From an uncultured bacterium (GTDB lineage: Bacteria > Gemmatimonadota > Gemmatimonadetes > Longimicrobiales > RSA9): a stretch of DNA of 7,596 nucleotides. The position numbers and the translations under genes were made by a program. The stretch lies in the NCBI GenBank assembly GCA_937995995.1, contig CALKIP010000051.1, positions 1 through 7,596 of the forward strand, read 5' to 3'. Of the stretch, positions 1 through 5,221 are shown in pieces (within the stretch, counting starts at the first letter, position 1; each line of letters starts with the position of its first letter). Under the pieces are notes generated by a model. It worked only from the letters and a program-made list of their open reading frames with translations. It was not told the origin of the DNA and did not search any database.

Positions 1-9
1 GGGCTCTCG

Positions 10-120
10 TGGGGGTAGGGGGTAAGGAGGGGAAGGAGGACAACATAAGGGGAGGGGGGGGAGGGGGGAAGGGGGAGAGGGGAGGGGGGAGGGGGGATAG
101 GGGAGAGGGGATAGGGGAGC
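10..120. repeat. G-rich polypurine low-complexity tract
   Basis: The plus strand is almost entirely G with interspersed A and a few T. It has G-runs of 3 to 9 and loosely repeated units of the form ATAGGGGAG and GAGGGG. No codon structure or recognisable protein is present; the open frames crossing it are Gly/Arg-rich artefacts. The tract lies downstream of the 3' end of the M48 gene, so the operon transcript would read it as C-rich, G-poor RNA. That is the composition favoured by Rho. The plus strand has many runs able to form G-quadruplexes. A collapsed or error-prone assembly region is also possible. Confidence 0.8.
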
Positions 121-137
121 ATGGTCGGCGGCGCGGC

Positions 138-153
138 GCGGCCGGTGGGCCGC
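138..153 (-). terminator. possible stem-loop in the 3' flank of the M48 gene
   Basis: A perfect 6-bp GC stem (138-143 with 148-153) closes a 4-nt loop, about 76 nt past the M48 stop codon. On the minus strand it is followed by the C-rich polypyrimidine tract rather than a U-run, so it is not a canonical intrinsic terminator. With the C-rich tract it could help end the operon transcript. In GC-rich DNA such stems arise easily by chance, so confidence is low. Nothing else is recognisable in 121-229. Confidence 0.2.
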
Positions 154-229
154 TGTCTGCACCTGCCTCGCGGCGCCGGCTGCGCTGCGCCTGCCCATGC
201 CACTCGCCCTATCCCCCATCCACGGCCGC

Positions 230-1687
230 CTACGACGTCAATGCCTCCCCCACGACCCGCTTGACCAGCCGCCCGGCCTCGAAGCGCGTGCCGGGCTCGA
301 CGCCGTTGATCAGCGCCACCCGCTCCGCGTCGACCGGCCCCGGGTAGCGGCGCGTGAACTCCTCGACGGTCATGGCGCGGTCGAGCCGGACGAGCTCGAT
401 GCGCCACGGCTCGGCGCGCAGCACGGCCGGGTCGTCGAGTTCGCGGAAGCTGCGGACGGCGCGCAGCACATCGTCGCCATGGGTGCCCCAGCGCCCGCCT
501 GCCGCGTAGCCGAGGACCTGGAAGACGCTGCCTTCGTGCTCGATGAAGGCGGCGCCGCCCTCGAGCGTCTGCCCGTTCTGGCTCGTGGCCATGAACGACA
601 GCGTGACCGCCTGGAGTCCGTTGATGCTCGTGCGCGTGAGCGAGCCCGTGCGCACCCCCTCGCCCGAGGCGAAGGCACGCGCTGCGGCCTCCGCACTCGT
701 CGCCTGGGCGAGGGTGAGCTGCATCATCGCGTCCTGCTGCGGGCTCGCCGCGAGTACAGCCTGACGCTGGTTCGCCGTCTGCCAACCCGTGGGGAAGGTG
801 AGGCGGAAGCGCAGTTCGGGGTGCAGGAATTCGGCGCCGCGGAAGAAGCCCTGTCTGGGGTCGTCGCCGTAGACCAGGCCGTCGAGCCGCTGGAGGTAGC
901 CTTCGCGGTCGACGATGGTGCCCTCGAACGTCTGCGGAAGCTCCGCGACCTGCGCGGCGATCCGCTCGTAGCGGTTCTCTGGGTTCGGGTGCGTCGAGAG
1001 CCACTCCGGCGTCCCGCCGCCGCCACTCGCCGCGCTCACGCGGCCGAGCATCTCGAAGACGCCCGCCATCTCACGCGGATCGTACCCCGCCGCACGCATG
1101 TAGCGCAGCCCCAGGTCGTCGGACTGCTTTTCGTCGTCGCGGCCGTACTTCAGGAAGAGGACGCCGAGTGCGGCGCTTGCGACCTCAGAGAAGTCCGCGA
1201 CCTGCGGCACGAAGATCGACGCCGCGCCGGGCCCGCCCTGTGCGAGCGTCGAGCGGCGCAGCCGGTTCACGGAGGGCCGCGCCGTGACGTGACCGGTCGC
1301 GTGGCCGATCACCGCCGCGAGCTCCGCCTCGGAGTCGAGGTGCGCCAGGATTCCGCGCGTGATGTAGATGTAGCCGCCCGGGAGCGCGAAGGCGTTGACG
1401 ACCGGGTCGTCGACCACACGGAACGTCCACGGCAGGTTGGGCCGCTCGGAGTGCGCCGCGAGCCGGCTGCCCAGTTCCTGCACGTACGCCTGAAGCGCGT
1501 CGTCCGGATAGAGCCCCATCTCGGCGACGATCTGCTTGTCGTACTCCCGTCCCATCTCGACTTCCTGCGCCTCGCCCATGAGCGAGAGCTGCCGCGCCCC
1601 CGTCGCCGGGTTCACGGCACACCCCGCCACCCCGGCGGCGAGTGCCAGGACGGGTAGGAATCGGAAAATCCGGTTGCTCAATTGCAT
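230..1687 (-). CDS. M48-family peptidase-like lipoprotein with degenerate HEXXH motif
   Basis: Predicted 485-residue envelope lipoprotein of the M48 (Ste24/HtpX/BepA-like) family. The N-terminus has a basic stretch, a hydrophobic segment and a lipobox V-A-G-C with Cys23, so the mature protein should be lipid-anchored. The M48 core follows: the NAFALPGGYIYITRG motif at about 95-109, the zinc-motif position at 129-133, and EKQSD (Glu186, normally the third zinc ligand) with LGLRYM after it. The motif that should read HEXXH reads HATGH. Both histidines remain but the catalytic Glu is Ala, and the usual ARH just after is ARP. A C-terminal accessory region (about 280-485) ends in a LysM-like segment. 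The start at 1687 is chosen over the ATG at 1747 because it gives a correct lipoprotein signal and has a GGGGGAG ribosome site 4 nt upstream; the longer form would overlap pit. It lies 34 nt after pit and is probably co-transcribed. Family assignment is secure; proteolytic activity is doubtful. Confidence 0.9.
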   Translation of the reverse strand: MQLSNRIFRFLPVLALAAGVAGCAVNPATGARQLSLMGEAQEVEMGREYDKQIVAEMGLYPDDALQAYVQELGSRLAAHSERPNLPWTFRVVDDPVVNAFALPGGYIYITRGILAHLDSEAELAAVIGHATGHVTARPSVNRLRRSTLAQGGPGAASIFVPQVADFSEVASAALGVLFLKYGRDDEKQSDDLGLRYMRAAGYDPREMAGVFEMLGRVSAASGGGGTPEWLSTHPNPENRYERIAAQVAELPQTFEGTIVDREGYLQRLDGLVYGDDPRQGFFRGAEFLHPELRFRLTFPTGWQTANQRQAVLAASPQQDAMMQLTLAQATSAEAAARAFASGEGVRTGSLTRTSINGLQAVTLSFMATSQNGQTLEGGAAFIEHEGSVFQVLGYAAGGRWGTHGDDVLRAVRSFRELDDPAVLRAEPWRIELVRLDRAMTVEEFTRRYPGPVDAERVALINGVEPGTRFEAGRLVKRVVGEALTS

Positions 1688-1691
1688 GGTG

Positions 1692-1698
1692 CTCCCCC
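1692..1698 (-). promoter_or_regulatory. ribosome binding site of the M48 gene
   Basis: GGGGGAG on the minus strand, 4 nt before the ATG at 1687, inside the 34-nt gap after pit. It decides the start over the upstream in-frame ATG at 1747. Confidence 0.55.
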
Positions 1699-1721
1699 AG
1701 TCGATCCCTCGTCGTCTGCCG

Positions 1722-2984
1722 TCAGACAAGGATACGCGCGACCACATAGATGAGTGCCGCGATGGCAGCGGCCACGGGGACGGTCGCGAGCCAGGACCGC
1801 ACGATGTTGCGGATCATATCGAGGTTGAGCGCGCCCATCCCCTGGGCGAAGCCGATGCCGATCACGCCGCCCACCAGTGTGTGCGTGGTCGAGATGGGCA
1901 GCCCGAGACTGCTCGCGATCAGGACCGTCGTCGCGGCGCCGAACTCGGCTGCGAAACCACGCGTCGGCGTGATCTCGGTGATCTGTCTGCCGATCGTCGC
2001 GATCACCCTGTGACCGTACGTGGCGAGTCCGATCACGATCCCGGCGCCGCCCATGACCAGCACCCAGAACGGCACGCCGACCTCGGCCGCGACGCCGGAG
2101 AAGCCGCCGCGGTAGAGCTCGACCACCGCCGCGACCGGGCCGATCGCGTTGGCGACGTCGTTCGCGCCGTGGGCGAAGGCCACGAAGCACGCCGTGGCGA
2201 TCTGGAGCAGCGCGAAGATCCGCTCGACGTACGCATACTGGTCCTTGGAAACCGGGCGCATGCCGCGGATCAGCGCTGCGGCGAAGACGCCGGAGACCGT
2301 ACCCGTGGCGGCGGCGATGCCGAGTGACAGCAGCACCGGCGGCACATCCATGCGGTTGCTCAGGACCTTGTAGATGAAAGAGAGCGTCATGACGGCGACG
2401 ACGGCCGCCACCAGGTAGGGACTGTAGCGCCTCGTCGCCTGTATGGGGTCCGGCGCGCGCAGGATCCAGCGCCGGATCGCGCCGAAGGTCAGGAAGGCCA
2501 GCAAGCCGCCGAGGAGCGGCGAGACGACCCAGCTCGCCATGATCTGGCCGAGTTTGCTCCACTGCACGCCGCTGAAGCCGAACGTCACCAGCCCGACACC
2601 GACCACGGCGCCGACGATCGAGTGTGTCGTCGAGACCGGAAGCCCGAGGTGCGTGGCGAGGTGAAGCCAGAGCGCCGCGGCGAGCAGCGCCGAGAGCATT
2701 GCGAGCCCCAGGAGTAATGGACCCTCCGAGCCCAGGGGGCCTGTGGCGTCGAATAGCGATGTATCGACGATCCCCTTGCTGATCGTGCTCGTCACACTCG
2801 AGCCGACCAGCACCGCGCCACCGAACTCGAAGATGCCCGCGAGCACGATCGCCATCATCAGCGTGAGCGCGCCCGATCCGACCGAGGTGCCCATCGCGTT
2901 CGCGACGTCGTTGGCCCCGATCGTCCATGCCATATACAGCCCGGCGACCAAAGCGATCGCCAGGATCAACAACTCAACACTCAT
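1722..2984 (-). CDS. pit: PiT-family inorganic phosphate transporter
   Basis: A 420-residue integral inner-membrane protein of the PiT family, which in bacteria imports phosphate (usually as a metal-phosphate complex) driven by the ion gradient. The two inverted homologous halves that define the family are both visible. GANDVANA occurs at 23-30 and again at 273-280. The matching LP(V/I)STTH motifs have their histidines at 121 and 368. Many hydrophobic stretches fit roughly ten to twelve membrane helices, with a more polar central loop around 190-205 and 250-265. Length is in the normal bacterial range (about 330-500). The start at 2984 gives the standard N-terminus leading into the first GANDVANA and overlaps the upstream stop codon as ATGA, indicating translational coupling to the DUF47 gene. 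Substrate could in principle be sulfate, as in some family members, but pairing with DUF47 favours phosphate. Confidence 0.95.
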   Translation of the reverse strand: MSVELLILAIALVAGLYMAWTIGANDVANAMGTSVGSGALTLMMAIVLAGIFEFGGAVLVGSSVTSTISKGIVDTSLFDATGPLGSEGPLLLGLAMLSALLAAALWLHLATHLGLPVSTTHSIVGAVVGVGLVTFGFSGVQWSKLGQIMASWVVSPLLGGLLAFLTFGAIRRWILRAPDPIQATRRYSPYLVAAVVAVMTLSFIYKVLSNRMDVPPVLLSLGIAAATGTVSGVFAAALIRGMRPVSKDQYAYVERIFALLQIATACFVAFAHGANDVANAIGPVAAVVELYRGGFSGVAAEVGVPFWVLVMGGAGIVIGLATYGHRVIATIGRQITEITPTRGFAAEFGAATTVLIASSLGLPISTTHTLVGGVIGIGFAQGMGALNLDMIRNIVRSWLATVPVAAAIAALIYVVARILV

Positions 2985-3655
2985 CGTCGGGCAAGCATGA
3001 GACGGAGCAAGTCCGCCGTATTCTCCGCGTGATTGGCGATGTAACCCAGCACCCGAACGATGTTGAACCACATCATGACCGAGACCGCGCCGATCTCGGC
3101 CTCGTAGTCGAAGAGCCGCTTCGTGACCTCGGCCTGGTGCACGTCTGCCTCGCGCTCCAGCTCCGAGACCTCGTTGATCAGCTCCAGGATCCGCTCGACC
3201 TCCGGCCCGGTGAACGACGCTTCCTGCAGCGTCGGCAGCTCGCGCGCGACTTCGTACCACGCGTCGCTCGCCCGCACGACGGCGTCGACCAGATCGAAGA
3301 TGCCTTCCTTGATCCCCTCCGGCGTCGGGGTGCGCCGCATCGTCAGCAGGACGCCGAGATCCTCCGCATCATCGGCGATGCGGTCCTGCTCCTTCAGGAA
3401 CTTGAGCACATCGCCGCGATCGACCGGAAGGAAGAGCGACTTCGGCAGGTGGTCACGGATGTCGTTCTTGACCAGGTCCGCCTTGTGCTCCAACTCCTCG
3501 ATCTGACGGTAGATCTGCTCCGTCCTGTCCCAGTCTTCCGCCGTGAACGCCTCGAACAGCGGGCGGATCAGCGAGACGGTCTCATGGACCCGCTCCGTGT
3601 GCTGGACGAGCGGACCGAATGGGGACTTCGCGAACAATCCCAGGATCGATCGCAT
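2981..3655 (-). CDS. DUF47 / PhoU-like accessory protein of the Pit transporter
   Basis: A 224-residue, charged, mostly helical, soluble protein of the DUF47 (TIGR00153, Pit accessory) family, distantly related to PhoU. The N-terminus (MRSILGLFAKSPFGPLVQH) is typical. The family hallmarks are present: an early helix with E-x-x-HKAD (EELEHKAD, about 51-58), the D-I-R-x-x-LPKSLFLPVDR stretch, and a later ELEREADVHQAEV helix corresponding to the second PhoU-like repeat. Acidic residues in these helices bind metal clusters in PhoU relatives; that role is inferred here. Family members are almost always encoded with pit and are thought to modulate its phosphate uptake. The start at 3655 is supported by an AAGGAGG ribosome site 7 nt upstream. 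An ATG at 3660 is in another frame. It is the first gene of the operon and overlaps pit by 4 bp. Confidence 0.93.
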   Translation of the reverse strand: MRSILGLFAKSPFGPLVQHTERVHETVSLIRPLFEAFTAEDWDRTEQIYRQIEELEHKADLVKNDIRDHLPKSLFLPVDRGDVLKFLKEQDRIADDAEDLGVLLTMRRTPTPEGIKEGIFDLVDAVVRASDAWYEVARELPTLQEASFTGPEVERILELINEVSELEREADVHQAEVTKRLFDYEAEIGAVSVMMWFNIVRVLGYIANHAENTADLLRLMLARR

Positions 3656-3662
3656 GTCATTG

Positions 3663-3669
3663 CCTCCTT
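3663..3669 (-). promoter_or_regulatory. strong ribosome binding site of the DUF47 gene
   Basis: AAGGAGG on the minus strand, 7 nt before the ATG at 3655. It fixes the start and excludes the longer open frame that runs upstream into the CoA-transferase gene. Confidence 0.75.
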
Positions 3670-3690
3670 CAGCAGTTTTACGGCGCGCCC

Positions 3691-3719
3691 ATTGTAGCGG
3701 CACGCAGTCCGCCGCACAA
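3691..3719 (-). promoter_or_regulatory. predicted sigma-70-type promoter of the DUF47-pit-M48 operon
   Basis: On the minus strand a -35-like TTGTGC (3719-3714) and a -10-like TACAAT (3696-3691, five of six consensus bases) are separated by 17 bp. Transcription would start near 3684, leaving about 28 nt before the start codon, which includes the strong ribosome site. The -35 is weak (three of six), which would suit an activated promoter. No clear Pho box (CTGTCAT-type direct repeats) is visible. Confidence 0.5.
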
Positions 3720-3730
3720 TGCGAGCCTTG

Positions 3731-3742
3731 TCGTGTACACGA
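3731..3742. promoter_or_regulatory. perfect 12-bp palindrome, candidate operator between divergent genes
   Basis: TCGTGTACACGA is exactly self-complementary. It lies between the divergent starts of the DUF47 gene (3655) and the CoA-transferase gene (3776), about 12 bp upstream of the predicted -35 of the pit operon. Its symmetry and position fit a dimeric regulator acting on one or both genes. No specific regulator family is identified. Confidence 0.35.
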
Positions 3743-3775
3743 AGCCGAGCAACGCACCCGCATCAAGATAGCACA

Positions 3776-4996
3776 ATGACCCAGTCCCTCGAAGGAATCC
3801 TCGTCCTGGACCTCTCCCAGAACCTGGCCGGCCCCTTCTGCGCACAGATCCTCGGCGATCTGGGCGCGGACGTGATCAAGGTCGAGCGCCCGGACAGCGG
3901 CGATTCGGCCCGCCACTGGGGGCCGCCCTTCTGGAACGGCGAGGGCGCGCTCTTCCTGGCCGGCAACCGCAACAAGCGCAGCATCGCCATCGATCTTGCA
4001 CGGGATGGCGGCCGCGAGGTCGTGCGCCGCCTCGCCGGCCGCGCCGACGTCGTCGTCCAGTCGTTCCGCTCCGGCGGCGCCGAGAAGTTCGGCCTCGACC
4101 ACGAACGCCTCCGCGCCCTGAACCCCCGGCTGATCTACACCTCCGTCACCGCCTTCGGCACGCGCGGCCCACTCGAGCACCTGCCCGGGTACGATCCGCT
4201 GCTCCAGGCGTACGGCGGCCTCATGTCCGTGACCGGCCACGCCGGCGGCCCACCCACCCGCGTCGGCACCTCGATCGTCGACATGGGCACCGGGATGTGG
4301 GCCGCGATCGGGATCCTCGGCGCGCTCAGGCAGCGCGAGGCGACGGGGCAGGGCACACACATCACGACCTCGCTCTTCGACACCGCGGTCACCTGGTCGT
4401 CGTACCACCTGATCGGCTACCTGGCGACGGGGCACGTGCCCGGCCCCCACGGCTCCGGGCTCGGCATGATCGCGCCGTACGAGGCGTTCCCCACCGCCGA
4501 TGGGCACGTCATGATCGCCGCCGGCACCGATGCGCTCTTCCAGGCGGCGTGCGGCGCGCTCTCACTCCCGGACGTCGCCGCCGATCCCCGCTTCCGGACG
4601 AATCCCGACCGCGTCGCCCATCGCGACGAACTCCGCGAGGCGATCGCCCGAGCGACGCGCCCGCTCGCGACCGACGACGCGCTGCGCCGGCTCCAGGATG
4701 CCGGCGTGCCGTGTGCACCGATCCGGTCCATCGATCAGGTCGCCGAGGAGCCGCAGCTTCAGGCCAACGCGATCCTCGCCGACACGCCGCACCCCGCCAT
4801 ACCCGACCTCCGCACCGTCGCACTTCCCGTCGAATGGGACGGCGAACGTGCCCCGGTGCGTCACGCGCCGCCCCTCCTGGGAGAGCACACGGAGGAGATA
4901 CTGCGCGAGTTCGGCTACACCTCCGAGCGGATCGAGCGCCTCGAGCGGGAGGGTGCGATCCGGCGAGGGCTCCGCGAGCCGGCCGGGCGACAGTGA
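3776..4996 (+). CDS. family III CoA-transferase (CaiB/BaiF)
   Basis: A 406-residue cytoplasmic enzyme of the CaiB/BaiF family, which moves CoA between carboxylic acids via a covalent aspartyl-CoA anhydride. Family features in order are the N-terminal L-x-G-x-x-V-L-D-L-S-x-x-L-A-G-P segment (about 5-20), LGADVIKVE (28-36), NRNKRSIAIDL (about 63-73), NPRLIYTSVTAFG, and GTSIVDMGTG, whose Asp169 is the conserved catalytic aspartate (same number as in formyl-CoA transferase). A C-terminal region with GVPCAPI and HAPPLLGEHTEEIL also matches. Length is normal. The acyl donor and acceptor cannot be read from sequence; candidates include succinyl-, formyl- or other dicarboxylate-CoA transfer or a racemase-like relative. 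The ATG at 3776 precedes the conserved N-terminus directly; an in-frame ATG at 3719 would add a non-family 19-residue tail. No good Shine-Dalgarno is visible, so initiation may be leaderless or weak. It is divergent from the pit operon. Confidence 0.92.
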   Translation: MTQSLEGILVLDLSQNLAGPFCAQILGDLGADVIKVERPDSGDSARHWGPPFWNGEGALFLAGNRNKRSIAIDLARDGGREVVRRLAGRADVVVQSFRSGGAEKFGLDHERLRALNPRLIYTSVTAFGTRGPLEHLPGYDPLLQAYGGLMSVTGHAGGPPTRVGTSIVDMGTGMWAAIGILGALRQREATGQGTHITTSLFDTAVTWSSYHLIGYLATGHVPGPHGSGLGMIAPYEAFPTADGHVMIAAGTDALFQAACGALSLPDVAADPRFRTNPDRVAHRDELREAIARATRPLATDDALRRLQDAGVPCAPIRSIDQVAEEPQLQANAILADTPHPAIPDLRTVALPVEWDGERAPVRHAPPLLGEHTEEILREFGYTSERIERLEREGAIRRGLREPAGRQ

Positions 4997-5017
4997 GAGG
5001 CCCGCGATATGCGACAT

Positions 5018-5055
5018 GTGCACGCAGATGCTGCACTTTTCGCCCTGTCGGGCGA
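5018..5055 (+). terminator. candidate terminator of the CoA-transferase gene
   Basis: Starting 22 nt past the stop codon, GTGCA (5018-5022) pairs with TGCAC (5032-5036). After a one-base bulge the stem continues with GC/GC around an AGAT loop, and TTTT follows at 5037-5040. A second perfect 6-bp hairpin (TCGCCC, loop TGTC, GGGCGA; 5040-5055) comes immediately after. The U-run is short, so termination may be partial. Confidence 0.4.
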
Positions 5056-5087
5056 GTCGCTCGGGCGGGGCGTATGACCGGTGGCGG

Positions 5088-5125
5088 AAAAAAATATTGA
5101 CGCGTTTTTGGTGTCCCACTACACT
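5088..5125 (+). promoter_or_regulatory. predicted sigma-70-type promoter of the glutamine synthetase gene
   Basis: TTGACG (5097-5102, five of six -35 bases) and TACACT (5120-5125, four of six -10 bases) are separated by exactly 17 bp. An A7 run (5088-5094) just upstream could act as an UP element. It is the most AT-rich patch in an otherwise GC-rich region. The expected transcription start is near 5132. This places the in-frame GTG at 5081 upstream of the transcript and supports the ATG at 5222. Confidence 0.6.
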
Positions 5126-5131
5126 GCAACG

Positions 5132-5221
5132 TCGCGCGGGCATGGGTCTGCGTCGGCGCGATGGCGCACACGCGTGAACCCCAAAGTGGACAGGCCCCGA
5201 TCCACGAGAAAGTCAGAGCCC
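5132..5221 (+). other. predicted 5' leader of the glutamine synthetase mRNA
   Basis: About 90 nt between the predicted transcription start and the start codon. Two short stems can be drawn: TCGCGC (5132-5137) with GCGCGA (5156-5161), and GTGGA (5186-5190) with TCCAC (5201-5205). The second lies 16 nt before the start codon. It matches no riboswitch I recognise, including the glutamine motifs. The ribosome site before 5222 is weak (GAGAAAG, about 10 nt away). Confidence 0.3.

Noticed and set aside
9..347. Gly/Arg-rich plus-strand frame at the left edge
   Set aside because: It is translated from the polypurine tract and the antisense of the M48 3' end; no ribosome site or homology is recognisable.
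197..1657. Long plus-strand open frame (486 codons) opposite the M48 gene
   Set aside because: Arg/Glu/Ala-rich translation with no family motifs; it is the antisense shadow of a well-supported GC-rich gene.
2985..3260. Upstream extension of the pit reading frame
   Set aside because: It is Arg/Ala-rich, overlaps the DUF47 gene and has no transporter features; the ATGA overlap start at 2984 fits the family.
3656..4507. Upstream extension of the DUF47 reading frame into the CoA-transferase gene
   Set aside because: The extra 284 residues are antisense to the CoA-transferase; the strong ribosome site before 3655 and the family N-terminus fix the start there.
5081..5221. GTG at 5081 as start of glutamine synthetase
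   Set aside because: It precedes the predicted -35 element, so it would lie outside the transcript, and the added residues do not look like a GSIII N-terminus.
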